64,000 nucleotides of DNA from NCBI RefSeq assembly GCF_014647875.1, contig NZ_BMQA01000001.1, positions 558,001-622,000 on the forward strand. Reading direction: 5' to 3'. The notes beneath the pieces are model-generated. The model was not told the DNA's origin. It was given only the letters and a program-made list of their open reading frames with translations, and searched no databases. The translations under genes were made by a program, and so were the position numbers. Origin of the DNA: Streptomyces brasiliensis (GTDB lineage: Bacteria > Actinomycetota > Actinomycetes > Streptomycetales > Streptomycetaceae). Numbering within the stretch: the first letter of the stretch is position 1; each line of letters opens with the position of its first letter. Shown here in pieces: positions 54,268 to 63,723 of this stretch.

Positions 54268-55226
54268 GTCCCCTGCACGTCACCCGCACCCTCCCCGAGG
54301 ACGCCACGGAGGCCGCGCTGCGCGCGGACGTCCGCGACGGACTCACCGCAACGCCGAAGACGCTGCCGCCGAAGTGGTTCTACGACGCCCGGGGCAGCGA
54401 CCTGTTCGAGCAGATCACGGAACTGCCCGAGTACTACCCGACGCGGGCCGAGCGCGAGATCCTCGCCGGCCGGGCCGGCGAGATCGCCGCGGCGAGCGGC
54501 GCCCGCACGCTGGTCGAGCTGGGCTCGGGCTCGTCGGAGAAGACGCGCTACCTGCTGGACGCGCTCACGGATCTGGACACGTACGTCCCGGTCGACGTGA
54601 GCGAGAGTGCCCTCACCCAGGCCGGGCAGGCGCTCATCGACGAGCGGCCGGGGCTGTCCGTACATGCCCTGATCGCCGACTTCACGGCCCGGCTGACACT
54701 GCCGGCGACGCCCGGACCCCGGCTGCTGGCGTTCCTGGGCGGCACGATCGGCAACCTGCTGCCCGCGGAACGGGCCGTGTTCCTGTCCTCGGTGCGCGCC
54801 CTGCTGACACCGGGCGACAGCCTGCTGCTCGGCACGGACCTGGTCAAGGACGAGACGGTCCTGGTCCGGGCGTACGACGACGCGGCCGGGGTGACGGCCG
54901 AGTTCAACAAGAACGTGCTGACCGTCGTCAACCGTGAACTGGGCGCCGACTTCGATCCCGGCGCCTTCGACCATGTGGCGCTGTGGGACGCGGAGAACGA
55001 GTGGATCGAGATGCGGTTGCGCTCGCGCGCGGCGCAGACCGTGAAGGTGCCGGCGCTCGACCTGGCGGTCCACTTCACGGCGGGTGAGGACCTGCGGACG
55101 GAGGTGTCGGCGAAGTTCAGGAAGCAAGGGGTCGGCACTGAACTTGCCGCCGCTGGGCTGGAGTTGACGCACTGGTGGACCGACCGGGAGGGGCGCTTCG
55201 CACTGTCGCTGAGTTCGGTCCGGTGA
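54264..55226 (+). CDS. egtD: Histidine N-alpha-methyltransferase EgtD
   Basis: 320 residues. LPPKWFYDARGSDLFEQITE and LPEYYPTRAEREIL form the histidine-binding start; TLVELGSGSSEKTRYLLDAL is the SAM site; FLGGTIGNLLP and FNKNVLTVVNRELGADFDP follow. It trimethylates histidine to hercynine. GTG start overlaps the egtC stop. No egtE lies downstream, so the final C-S lyase must be encoded elsewhere. Confidence 0.96.
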   Translation: MSPLHVTRTLPEDATEAALRADVRDGLTATPKTLPPKWFYDARGSDLFEQITELPEYYPTRAEREILAGRAGEIAAASGARTLVELGSGSSEKTRYLLDALTDLDTYVPVDVSESALTQAGQALIDERPGLSVHALIADFTARLTLPATPGPRLLAFLGGTIGNLLPAERAVFLSSVRALLTPGDSLLLGTDLVKDETVLVRAYDDAAGVTAEFNKNVLTVVNRELGADFDPGAFDHVALWDAENEWIEMRLRSRAAQTVKVPALDLAVHFTAGEDLRTEVSAKFRKQGVGTELAAAGLELTHWWTDREGRFALSLSSVR

Positions 55227-55231
55227 GGCCG

Positions 55232-55294
55232 GCGGGGTGAGGACGGTCCGGTGGGGGCTGCTCATCGAGTCCCACGGCCCGGTCCTCACCCCGC
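55232..55294. terminator. Bidirectional terminator between egtD and the solute-binding protein gene
   Basis: Inverted repeat GCGGGGTGAGGAC / GTCCTCACCCCGC with a 37-base spacer that itself can pair partly, located between convergent genes. Confidence 0.6.
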
Positions 55295-55320
55295 GTCGGC
55301 GTCCCTTGGTCACCGTCGGC

Positions 55321-56592
55321 TCACGTCACGTTCGGATCGAGCGCTTCCGTGATCCGACGTGACGCGCGCCGTGCCTCGGTCGTCGGGTCCGCTCCGCCCA
55401 GCACCTTCGACATGTACTCCTTGATCGGGTTGTCCGCCTCGACCGCCGTCCACTGGGGGGTGCTCGGGGTCGCCCGGCCGTGGGCCGCGCCGACCGCCAT
55501 CGCCGCGGCGCCCTCCTCGCCGGAGACCGCGCTCGCCAGCGTCGTCTTGTGGGGGACGTAACTCATGGTGCGCGCAAGTTCCGTGTCCCACTTGGCCCCC
55601 GTGAGCGCCGCGACGACCGATACGGCACGGAATCGTTCGTCGGTGTTGCGCGGGACGATCAGGTCGGAGCCGCCGGTGAAGACCGCACACGCCCGTTCGG
55701 CGGTTCGGCCGGGGACCGGGAAGAAGCCCAGCTCGTCGGCCAGTTCGGGGTTCTTCTGCACGATGGCCTGGGCGAGGCCGGGCACGGCCACGATCTGGGC
55801 CACCCTGCCGTCCGCGAACAGGCCCGACTGCGGCGGGTGTTCCTCGTCGGCGTCCACGGGGCCGTTGCCGAGCGCCTGTAGTCGACGGTAGTAGTCCATG
55901 CCGCGCAGCGCGGCCGGGCTGTCCAGGCTGCCCCGCCAGATACCGCCGGACTCCTGGGCGAGGTCACCGCCTTCGTCCCAGATGAACCCGGAGAGCGTGT
56001 ACCAGTCCTGACCCGCGAGGTAGATCCCCTGGTTGCCGCCGGAGTTGAGCTTCTCGGTGTCGGCGAGCCACTGCTCGCGGGTCTTCGGCGGGGCCGTGAT
56101 GCCGGCCTCCTCGAAGAGGTCCTTGCGGTAGATCACGACGCGGTTGGCGGCGTACCAGGGAATGCCGTACTGCTGCGTGCCCTCCCGGCCGGGTTCCGCC
56201 AGGCCGGGCAGCCACTTGTCCATGTCCCAGTCGCGCAGCGACTCCAGGGTCAGATCGGTGAGGCGGCCGCCCTCGACGTACTGCGGGACCTGGGTGTTGC
56301 CCACCTCGATGACGTCGGGGGCGTCCGCGGGGCCGGCCCGCAGAGCCTTCTGCACCTTGTCGACGATTCCCGTCCACTGCTGGATGCGGATGTCGAGCCG
56401 GATGTCGTCGTGGCCGCGCTCGAAGTCCTCGGTGAACTTGCGCAGGAAGTCCCCGGACGCGCTGTCCTTCATCAGCCACACGGTGACGGTGTGGCGTTCC
56501 TTCCCGCCGGGCAGCACCCCGCATCCGGCGGCGAGCACGGCCGACACACAGCCGAGGGCGAGCAGACGACGACGCGCATGTACCTGTCTCAC
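55321..56592 (-). CDS. Extracellular solute-binding lipoprotein (sugar ABC type), orphan
   Basis: 423 residues. The N-terminus RRRLLALGCVSAVLAAGC has a lipobox with Cys24, so it is anchored outside the membrane. The rest is a family-1 solute-binding protein: TVTVWLMKDSASGDFLRKFT, GIPWYAANRVVIYRKDLFEE and GGSDLIVPRNTDERFRAV. It would bind a sugar or oligosaccharide for import. No permease or ATPase gene is adjacent. GTG start at 56592. A GntR/LacI-like palindrome lies in its promoter. Confidence 0.9.
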   Translation of the reverse strand: MRQVHARRRLLALGCVSAVLAAGCGVLPGGKERHTVTVWLMKDSASGDFLRKFTEDFERGHDDIRLDIRIQQWTGIVDKVQKALRAGPADAPDVIEVGNTQVPQYVEGGRLTDLTLESLRDWDMDKWLPGLAEPGREGTQQYGIPWYAANRVVIYRKDLFEEAGITAPPKTREQWLADTEKLNSGGNQGIYLAGQDWYTLSGFIWDEGGDLAQESGGIWRGSLDSPAALRGMDYYRRLQALGNGPVDADEEHPPQSGLFADGRVAQIVAVPGLAQAIVQKNPELADELGFFPVPGRTAERACAVFTGGSDLIVPRNTDERFRAVSVVAALTGAKWDTELARTMSYVPHKTTLASAVSGEEGAAAMAVGAAHGRATPSTPQWTAVEADNPIKEYMSKVLGGADPTTEARRASRRITEALDPNVT

Positions 56593-56674
56593 GAGGGGTC
56601 CTGTTCTGTCTGGCGGACAGCGGAAGGGGCCCGACGTGGGGGGACGAGCGAGCGCTCGCACGGGTGTCTGGATT

Positions 56675-56688
56675 TTGGTATGTACCAA
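56675..56688. promoter_or_regulatory. TTGGTA-TG-TACCAA palindrome upstream of the solute-binding protein gene
   Basis: A 6-2-6 inverted repeat 83 bases upstream of the start codon. TGGT..ACCA symmetry is typical of GntR/HutC-type sugar regulators (DasR-like boxes). No regulator gene is adjacent. Confidence 0.6.
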
Positions 56689-56803
56689 TGCGGAGGGTCA
56701 AGGGTTGTCGGCAGATCGTCCTCGACGCCTCGCGCTCCGTCCCCGCGTACGGCACCGTGGAGTGACGCGTGACGCACCCGTCACGGCGGAGAGGAGCACC
56801 CGC

Positions 56804-57019
56804 ATGTCCAACCACACCTACCGGGTCACGGAGATCGTCGGCACATCGCACGAGGGCATCGACCAGGCCATCCGCAACGGCATCTCACGTGCGAGCCAGA
56901 CGCTGCGCAATCTGGACTGGTTCGAGGTGACGCAGGTCAGGGGCCAGCTCGAGAACGGGCAGATCGAGCACTACCAGGTGTGTATGAAGGTGGGCTTCCG
57001 CATCGAGGACGAGACCTGA
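56804..57019 (+). CDS. Dodecin
   Basis: 71 residues: TYRVTEIVGTSHEGIDQAIR, NGISRASQTLRNLDWFEVTQ and VRGQLENGQIEHYQVCMKVG are the complete dodecin fold with the flavin-stacking Trp. Dodecins assemble into hollow 12-mers that store or buffer FMN or CoA. GGAGAGGAG RBS before the ATG. Confidence 0.95.
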   Translation: MSNHTYRVTEIVGTSHEGIDQAIRNGISRASQTLRNLDWFEVTQVRGQLENGQIEHYQVCMKVGFRIEDET

Positions 57020-57058
57020 CGCCTCTGCGGACCGGGGTCGGATACGCCCCGACCGTGT

Positions 57059-57583
57059 TCAGGTACGCCCCTCACGCTGCTGCGCGTCCTCCAGCGCCGC
57101 GGACCGTTCGGCCCAGCGGGCCCGGAGGACGGTGAACCCCGCCCGTTCGGCCGCCTCGCACACCTGCTCGTCGTCGTCCACGAGCAGCCGCACCTCGCGA
57201 TCGCGGGCCAGCCGGCGCAGCACCTCCAGCTTGGTGTGCCGCGCGGGACGCCGATCACCTCTTCCCCCGCCCGCCCACCCTGCGTCCCTCCGCATGAAGA
57301 CCCGCCCCGCGGGCAGCCCCTGCGCCGCGAGCCAGTGCAGTGTGTCGCGCCGGCAGCGCTCGGGCCGCCCCGTGAGATAGACGACCTCACACTCCCGGGC
57401 GCTCTCCTTGACGAGCGCGACGCCCTCGGCGAGCGGTGGGTCCTGCGGGGCTGCGGCGAAGAAACCGTCCCAGTCCCGCGGCTTCCGCTCCAGGAACCGT
57501 TGCCGGTGCGCGGTGTCGGCGAGGGTGTTGTCGAGATCGAACACGACGACCGGCCGCCCGCTGCTCTCCGTCACGCGACCCAC
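57059..57583 (-). CDS. HAD-family phosphatase (polynucleotide kinase 3'-phosphatase-like)
   Basis: 174 residues. Nucleophile motif I VVFDLDNTLADTAHR with Asp16 and Asp18, motif II VVYLTGRPERCRRDT and acidic motif near LLVDDDEQVCEAAERAGF. The arrangement resembles the phosphatase half of T4 PseT-like proteins. Substrate unknown. Confidence 0.85.
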   Translation of the reverse strand: MGRVTESSGRPVVVFDLDNTLADTAHRQRFLERKPRDWDGFFAAAPQDPPLAEGVALVKESARECEVVYLTGRPERCRRDTLHWLAAQGLPAGRVFMRRDAGWAGGGRGDRRPARHTKLEVLRRLARDREVRLLVDDDEQVCEAAERAGFTVLRARWAERSAALEDAQQREGRT

Positions 57584-57629
57584 CCCGGTGAGCGTCCGGA
57601 GCGGCGATCCGCCCCGGACTCCAGCCGGT

Positions 57630-58688
57630 TCAGCTCTCCTTCCAGACGAGCGCGGTCAGGACGGCACTGGAGATGGTGACCTTGGTGTCGGCCTGGTTGA
57701 GGAGCCGAACGCGCATGAAGCGGCCCTTCGCGAGGCGCTTCGTCAGGGGCAGGACGGCGAAGGCGCCGCCGGGGGTGCCGATGATCTCGTGGATGGGGTG
57801 GTCGGCCCGGTGGGTGTCGCCCTCGTACTCGGACATGCGGGCCTGGACGACGGCGCCGACCGGGAGCCCCGTGACGGACAGGCTGATGCTGCCGGTGAAG
57901 CGGGCCGCGCCCCGCGCGAAGACGCTGCCGTCGTTCGCGTGGTCACCGGTCTCGTCGGTCCATTCCTGGGTGTACTCGATCGAGTCCCAGACACCGGGGT
58001 TGAGGGTGTAGGGCTTGTCCAGCCCGAGGTTCACGTACTGCGGCATGTCGTCCTCCTCGGCGTCGCCCGCGGCCCAGGCACGCAGACCGGACGCGGACAG
58101 GTAAGCGATGGATCGGTCCATGGGCCGGCTGGTGAACTGCCAGATGAGCGGGGCCACTCCGCCGGGCTCGGGCCGCGCGGTGGCCTCGGCCCTGCTGTAG
58201 TCGGCGGCGCCCCAGGGATAGGCGGGGTACCACAGCGGCACGCCGGCGGGCATGTGTCCGGCGGCGATGTCGGAGGCGCTGGTGTAGATGCCGACGCGCT
58301 GCCCCGGGAACGCGGCCCGCACCGCCTTGATCCAGGCGGTGGCCCAGGCCTTGATCTGGGCGGCGCTGCGGCCGCTGTAGTTGCGGCCGTCGCTGTAGCG
58401 CTCCAGGTCGAGCCAGTGCGTGAACCCCTTGCCCGCGTGCGGCTTGACGGCGCCGATGTAGTTCGCGGCCTCCAGGTCGACGTCCTGGTTGGGCCACCCG
58501 AAGTGGTAGGCGCCGGGCACCAGCCCGGCCTTGATGATCCCGGTGATGTGGGTGTCGAACTTGGTGTCCCGGCTGTGCTGCCCCTCGGACGCCTTGGCGA
58601 AGGCGAACACCACACCGTCGGACTTGTGGGCGGCCCAGTCCTGGGTGCCCTGATAGGCGGACACGTCCACGCCTCGGCAGGTGGCCAT
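57630..58688 (-). CDS. GH25 muramidase (lysozyme) with C-terminal beta-rich domain, no signal peptide
   Basis: 352 residues. Catalytic domain about 1-210: CRGVDVSAYQGTQDWAAHKS, VFAFAKASEGQHSRDTKFDT, GAYHFGWPN, and the DxE pair in HWLDLERYSDG, typical of GH25 N-acetylmuramidases. Residues about 215-352 form a beta-rich domain (SGSISLSVTGLPVGAVVQ) unlike known cell-wall-binding repeats. There is no signal peptide, so it needs holin-like release or lysis. RBS AAGGAGGT supports the ATG at 58688. Confidence 0.85.
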   Translation of the reverse strand: MATCRGVDVSAYQGTQDWAAHKSDGVVFAFAKASEGQHSRDTKFDTHITGIIKAGLVPGAYHFGWPNQDVDLEAANYIGAVKPHAGKGFTHWLDLERYSDGRNYSGRSAAQIKAWATAWIKAVRAAFPGQRVGIYTSASDIAAGHMPAGVPLWYPAYPWGAADYSRAEATARPEPGGVAPLIWQFTSRPMDRSIAYLSASGLRAWAAGDAEEDDMPQYVNLGLDKPYTLNPGVWDSIEYTQEWTDETGDHANDGSVFARGAARFTGSISLSVTGLPVGAVVQARMSEYEGDTHRADHPIHEIIGTPGGAFAVLPLTKRLAKGRFMRVRLLNQADTKVTISSAVLTALVWKES

Positions 58689-58898
58689 CCGGACCTCCTT
58701 CATGTGTCTGCGCGCAGCCCGGATACTACGCAGGTTCGATCAACTCCCGCGCCACGATCGCAAATCGCGTCAGCCTTGTGAGTGGTTCCTGCCACGGGTC
58801 CTGGCGCTCGGGCGGCCAAGAAGGCACACGCGCGGTGCCCGGGGGCGAACGATCGGTGAACACGGGAATCCCGGGCCGACGCCGGTGTTGAACCTTGC

Positions 58899-59912
58899 GT
58901 GAGTTCGCTGATCGATCGGACCCGGTTCTCCGTACTGGACCGCTCCCGCACCCGCGAGGGGCACACGCACCCCGAGGCGCTGCGCGACACCGTCGCGCTG
59001 GCCCGGGAGCTGGAGGCGCTCGGCTACCACCGCTTCTGGGTCTCCGAGCACCACGGCGTGCCCGGGGTCGCGGGCTCCGCGCCGACGGTCCTGGCCGCCG
59101 CCGTGGCCGGGGCGACGCGCACGATCCGGGTCGGCACGGGCGGTGTCATGCTGCCCAATCACCGGCCTCTGGTCGTGGCCGAGCAGTTCGGGGTTCTGGA
59201 GTCGCTGTTCCCGGGCCGGATCGACATGGGACTCGGACGGTCCGTGGGCTTCACCGGCGGGGTCCGCAAGGCGCTGGGCCGGGACAAGGACGACGCCGAG
59301 GACTTCGCGGCCCAGCTCGAGGAGCTCCTGGGCTGGTTCCGCGGCCCCTCTGCGACCGGCGTGCACGCGCGCCCCGCGGAGGGGCTGGACGTCCCGCCCT
59401 TCGTGCTGGCCATGGGCGAGGGCGCCGAGATCGCCGCCCGCGCCGGACTGCCGATGGTCATCGGCGACCTCAGGAACCGCGAGAAGATGCTGCGCGGGGT
59501 CGACCACTACCGGGCCCGGTTCCGCCCGTCCCCCTGGGCGCCGGAGCCGTACGTGGTGATCTCGGGCACGATCGCCGTCGCCGCCACTCCCGAGGAGGCC
59601 CGTCGGCTGCTGGTCCCGGAGGCCTGGTCGATGGCGTACTCGCGGACCCACGGCACGTTCCCGCCGCTGCCGCCGGCCGAGGACGCCGGGGCCCGGGCCA
59701 TGACCGCCAAGGAGCGCGGTCTCTTCGAAGCCGGTCTCGCCGGCCATGTCGCCGGCACCGAGGAGCAGGTCGCCGACGAGCTGGAGACGGTGCTGAAGGA
59801 GACGGGTGCCGAGGAAGTGCTGGTCACGACCAGTACGTACGACCGTACGGCCCTCCGCGACTCCTACCGGCGGCTCGCCCGGATCGCGGGACTGGGGCGG
59901 GCCGGGGCCTGA
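58899..59912 (+). CDS. LLM-class flavin-dependent oxidoreductase
   Basis: 337 residues. FMN-type luciferase-like barrel: LEALGYHRFWVSEHHGVPGV, GTGGVMLPNHRPLVVAEQFG, LFPGRIDMGLGRSVGF and a C-terminal VAGTEEQVADELETVL. The SEHHG motif belongs to the MsnO8-type LLM group. It is a monocistronic gene. The GTG at 58899 is the likely start although the RBS is weak. Confidence 0.88.
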   Translation: MSSLIDRTRFSVLDRSRTREGHTHPEALRDTVALARELEALGYHRFWVSEHHGVPGVAGSAPTVLAAAVAGATRTIRVGTGGVMLPNHRPLVVAEQFGVLESLFPGRIDMGLGRSVGFTGGVRKALGRDKDDAEDFAAQLEELLGWFRGPSATGVHARPAEGLDVPPFVLAMGEGAEIAARAGLPMVIGDLRNREKMLRGVDHYRARFRPSPWAPEPYVVISGTIAVAATPEEARRLLVPEAWSMAYSRTHGTFPPLPPAEDAGARAMTAKERGLFEAGLAGHVAGTEEQVADELETVLKETGAEEVLVTTSTYDRTALRDSYRRLARIAGLGRAGA

Positions 59913-59993
59913 ATCCGGGGCCCGCCGAGATGCGAACCGGGCCCCGGACGGTGACCCTGGGAAATGGAGCCTCTATCTGTGAGGAGGGTTGCC

Positions 59994-60185
59994 ATGTCCT
60001 TCATGGACAAGATCAAGGGCATGCTCAAGGGCCACGAGGACCAGGCCGGCAAGGGCATCGACAAGGGGGGCGACTACGTCGACCAGAAGACCGGCAACAA
60101 GTACCAGTCGCAGGTCGACACCGCCCAGCAGAAGCTCAAGGACGAACTCGGCGGCTCGGAGCGGGACACCCCTCCGCATCCGTGA
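59994..60185 (+). CDS. Small Rv0909-like antitoxin-family protein
   Basis: 63 residues: SFMDKIKGMLKGHEDQAGKG and GGDYVDQKTGNKYQSQVDT. This short, charged, amphipathic protein matches the family annotated as antitoxins after Rv0909. No toxin lies next to it, and many Streptomyces members appear to be stand-alone CsbD-like proteins. GAGGAGG precedes the ATG. Confidence 0.75.
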   Translation: MSFMDKIKGMLKGHEDQAGKGIDKGGDYVDQKTGNKYQSQVDTAQQKLKDELGGSERDTPPHP

Positions 60186-60279
60186 CCAGCAGGTCAGCGG
60201 GGCCGCGGGCGGGACGAGGGGCTAGAATCGCGGGGTTTGTCCCACCCGGCCGGCCCGTCGAGAATTCAGGGTTTCCCCG

Positions 60280-62610
60280 ATGCCCAGCCCCCATGACCCG
60301 TACGTCCGCGTCCGTGGTGCCCGTGAGCACAATCTGAAGGGCGTCGACGTCGACATCCCCCGGGACGCGTTGGCCGTGTTCACCGGGGTGTCCGGGTCCG
60401 GCAAGTCGTCGCTCGCTTTCGGCACGATCTACGCCGAGGCGCAGCGACGCTACTTCGAGTCGGTGGCTCCGTACGCCCGCAGGCTCATCCACCAGGTGGG
60501 CGCGCCGCGGGTCGGGGAGATCACCGGGCTGCCGCCCGCCGTCTCGCTGCAGCAGCGCCGCTCGGCCCCTACCTCCCGCTCCTCCGTCGGCACGGTCACC
60601 AATCTGTCGAACTCCCTGCGCATGCTGTTCTCGCGCGCCGGCCACTACCCGACGGGCGCCGAGCGTCTCGACTCCGACGCCTTCTCCCCCAATACGGCGG
60701 CCGGTGCCTGCCCGGGGTGTCACGGGCTCGGCCGAGTGCACCGCACGTCCGAGGAGTTGCTGGTCCCCGACTCCTCCCTGTCGATCCGCGACGGCGCGAT
60801 CGCCGCCTGGCCGGGGGCCTGGCAGGGCAAGAACCTGCGCGACATCCTCGACGCGCTCGGCCACGACGTGGACCGGCCGTGGCGTGAACTGCCCGTCGAG
60901 GCGCGGGAGTGGATCCTGTTCACGGACGAGCAGCCGGTGGTCACCGTGCACCCGGTGCGGGACGCCGATCGCATCCAACGGCCGTACCAAGGCACGTACA
61001 TGAGTGCCCGGCGGTACGTCATGAAGACGTTCTCGGACTCCAAGAGCCCCACCCTGCGGGCGAAGGCCGAACGCTTCCTGACGAGCGCGCCCTGTCCGGT
61101 GTGCGGTGGCAGCAGGCTGCGGCCCGAGGCGCTGGCGGTGACCTTCGCGGGCCGAACGATCGCCGAACTGGCCGCGTTGCCGCTGGCGGAGCTGGCCGGC
61201 CGGCTCGACGGCGCGCCCGAGACGGCTCGGGTCCTCACCGAGGACCTCGGGTCCAGGATCGCGCCGGTCGTCGAGCTGGGCCTCGGCTATCTGAGTCTCG
61301 ACCGTGCGACACCCACCCTCTCGGCGGGCGAGCTGCAACGGCTGCGCCTGGCCACGCAGTTGCGCTCCGGGCTGTTCGGGGTGGTGTACGTCCTCGACGA
61401 GCCGTCGGCCGGGCTGCACCCGGCGGACACGGAGGCGCTGCTCACGGTGCTGGCGCGGCTGAAGGCGGCGGGCAACTCGGTGTTCGTGGTGGAGCACCAT
61501 CTGGACGTGGTGCGCGGCGCCGACTGGGTGGTGGACGTGGGCCCGCGTGCGGGTGAACACGGCGGCGAGGTGCTGCACAGCGGGCCGGTGCCGGACCTGG
61601 CCTCGGTCCCGGAGTCGGCGACGGCCCGTTTCCTGTTCGACCACGCGCCTGCCCCCGTGCGGGAACCACGCACGCCGCGCGGGTGGCTGAACGTCGGTCC
61701 GGTGACCCGGCACAACCTGCGCGCGGTCACGGCCGAGTTCCCGCTGGGCGTGTTCACGGCGGTCACCGGGGTCTCCGGTTCCGGGAAGTCCACCCTGATC
61801 GGCGAGATCACGGAGGAGCTGGCGGGCGTGGGGCGGCTGGTCTCGGTGGACCAGCGCCCGATCGGGCGCACTCCGCGCTCCAACCTGGCCACGTACACCG
61901 GCCTGTTCGACGTGGTGCGCAAGGTGTTCGCGGCGACGGACGAATCCCGGGCACGGGGTTACGGTGCCGGGCGATTCTCCTTCAACGTGGCCGGAGGGCG
62001 CTGCGAGACCTGCCAGGGCGAGGGTTTCGTCAGCGTGGAGCTGCTGTTCCTGCCGAGCACGTACGCGCCGTGTCCGGACTGCGGCGGGGCGCGCTACAAC
62101 CCCGAGACGCTCCGGGTGACGTACCGGGGACGGAACATCGCGCAGGTGCTCGACCTGACGGTGGAAGCGGCGGCGGAGTTCTTCGCGGACACCCCTGTGG
62201 TGGCCCACAGCCTGGACACCCTGCTCGACGTGGGCCTCGGCTATCTGCGCCTCGGCCAGCCCGCGACCGAGCTGTCCGGCGGGGAGGCCCAGCGCATCAA
62301 GCTGGCGAGCGAGTTGCAGCGCGGCCGCCGGGCGCACACCCTCTACCTGCTCGACGAGCCGACAACGGGCCTGCACCCGGCCGACGTCCAGGTCCTGATG
62401 CGCCAACTGCACGGCCTGGTGGACGCCGGTCACACGGTCGTGGTGGTCGAACACGACATGACGGTGGTGGCGGAAGCGGACTGGGCGATCGACCTGGGTC
62501 CCGGCGGCGGTGACCAGGGCGGCAGGATCGTGGCGGCGGGGCCTCCGGCGGAGGTGGCGCGGGCCGTGGGCAGCGCCACGGCACCGTATCTGGCCCGGAT
62601 CATGGGGTGA
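60280..62610 (+). CDS. Short UvrA paralogue (UvrA2-like ABC excinuclease family)
   Basis: 776 residues with two ABC cassettes: Walker [21 protein letters not shown] and [16 protein letters not shown], signatures [15 protein letters not shown] and [15 protein letters not shown]. Two zinc clusters are visible ([12 protein letters not shown] plus [23 protein letters not shown] plus [11 protein letters not shown]). It is much shorter than UvrA (about 950); the region between the first zinc module and the first signature is reduced, which matches UvrA2/DrrC-like proteins linked to DNA-damaging antibiotic tolerance. The two neighbours give no further hint. Confidence 0.9.
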   Translation: MPSPHDPYVRVRGAREHNLKGVDVDIPRDALAVFTGVSGSGKSSLAFGTIYAEAQRRYFESVAPYARRLIHQVGAPRVGEITGLPPAVSLQQRRSAPTSRSSVGTVTNLSNSLRMLFSRAGHYPTGAERLDSDAFSPNTAAGACPGCHGLGRVHRTSEELLVPDSSLSIRDGAIAAWPGAWQGKNLRDILDALGHDVDRPWRELPVEAREWILFTDEQPVVTVHPVRDADRIQRPYQGTYMSARRYVMKTFSDSKSPTLRAKAERFLTSAPCPVCGGSRLRPEALAVTFAGRTIAELAALPLAELAGRLDGAPETARVLTEDLGSRIAPVVELGLGYLSLDRATPTLSAGELQRLRLATQLRSGLFGVVYVLDEPSAGLHPADTEALLTVLARLKAAGNSVFVVEHHLDVVRGADWVVDVGPRAGEHGGEVLHSGPVPDLASVPESATARFLFDHAPAPVREPRTPRGWLNVGPVTRHNLRAVTAEFPLGVFTAVTGVSGSGKSTLIGEITEELAGVGRLVSVDQRPIGRTPRSNLATYTGLFDVVRKVFAATDESRARGYGAGRFSFNVAGGRCETCQGEGFVSVELLFLPSTYAPCPDCGGARYNPETLRVTYRGRNIAQVLDLTVEAAAEFFADTPVVAHSLDTLLDVGLGYLRLGQPATELSGGEAQRIKLASELQRGRRAHTLYLLDEPTTGLHPADVQVLMRQLHGLVDAGHTVVVVEHDMTVVAEADWAIDLGPGGGDQGGRIVAAGPPAEVARAVGSATAPYLARIMG

Positions 62611-62862
62611 GCGCCGTCGGCCGGCCGCGGGACCGCCGACCGGTCTGCCACGCGAGCGACGCCTGGCGGCGGCCGGGCGGTGGGCCCGCTCGACGCGCGT
62701 GACGGACGGCGGGTGTCGCGCGCCGGGTGGCGGTCACCGCATCGACCCGGCGGGCCCGGCACCGGTCGACGCCCACGGCATCCTCGGGCCCCACACCGAG
62801 CGGCGACCGCTGTGTCCGCCCGGCCCCGGGCCCCCACCGGCCGACCGTGACAGCGTGGCCCC

Positions 62863-63723
62863 TCAGGCCGCGCCCCGGGCAGTGCCGCTGAACGCCGGAG
62901 CCTCGGCGTGGACGTGGTCGAGCACCAGCGCCGCGTGGGTCCAGCCCGGCTCGCCTCCCGTCGGCTGTGCCGCCCGGGCCAGGGCTCGGCGGTCCGGGTG
63001 GGTGCCCGGCGCGATCGCCGGGAGGACCTGTACCTCGGCCACCAGGCCGCGCGCCGTCGCCACCCGCCACAGGGAGGCGAACAGCGTGTCCTCGCCCACG
63101 AAGGCGGGGGCCGTGCTGGCCGCTCCCCCCTCGACGCGGTACTGCAGGCGGACCGGCTGGACGGGGACGCCCGCGTCGAGTGCGGCCTGGAAGACCGCCC
63201 GGTGGAAGCGGCCGTGGGCGCGGCCGCACCAGGTGCTACCCTCGGGGAACGCGACGACGGCCGCGCCGCCCCGGAGGGCTCCCGCGATGCGCGCGACCGT
63301 GTCCGGGAGCGCGCGCAGGCGGTCCCGCTCGATGAACAGGACGCCCGCGCCGGCCGCCAGCGCACCGGCCACGGGCCACTCGCGGATCTCCGTCTTGGCG
63401 AGCATCCGCGCCGGACGCACCGCGGCCAGCAGCGGGATGTCCAGCCAGGAGATGTGGTTGGCCACCAGGAGCAGACCGCCCGTGGGCGCGGCGGTGCCGG
63501 TGATGCGCACCCGGACCCCGGCGGCCCGCACGATCGCCCGGCACCACCGCCCGACCAGCCCGGCGGGGATCCTCCCGCCGAGCGGGAGCAGCACGGCCCC
63601 GGCCAGGACGAGGACCGCGACCCCGGCGAGCCGCAGCACCGCACGTGGTACGGCCGTGGCGGACCCCGTCGGCTCCACGCACGCCCCTGGGGTGCAGGGC
63701 GCGCTGGGCAGCCAGACGCTCAT
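62863..63723 (-). CDS. olsA: 1-acyl-glycerol-3-phosphate/ornithine-lipid acyltransferase (PlsC/OlsA-like)
   Basis: 286 residues. One or two N-terminal hydrophobic helices, the NHx4D motif in [18 protein letters not shown], and FPEGST in [15 protein letters not shown] are the hallmarks of PlsC-type acyltransferases. Together with the overlapping upstream gene it fits OlsA, which adds the second acyl chain to lyso-ornithine lipid. Its start shares one base with the upstream stop. Confidence 0.8.
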   Translation of the reverse strand: MSVWLPSAPCTPGACVEPTGSATAVPRAVLRLAGVAVLVLAGAVLLPLGGRIPAGLVGRWCRAIVRAAGVRVRITGTAAPTGGLLLVANHISWLDIPLLAAVRPARMLAKTEIREWPVAGALAAGAGVLFIERDRLRALPDTVARIAGALRGGAAVVAFPEGSTWCGRAHGRFHRAVFQAALDAGVPVQPVRLQYRVEGGAASTAPAFVGEDTLFASLWRVATARGLVAEVQVLPAIAPGTHPDRRALARAAQPTGGEPGWTHAALVLDHVHAEAPAFSGTARGAA

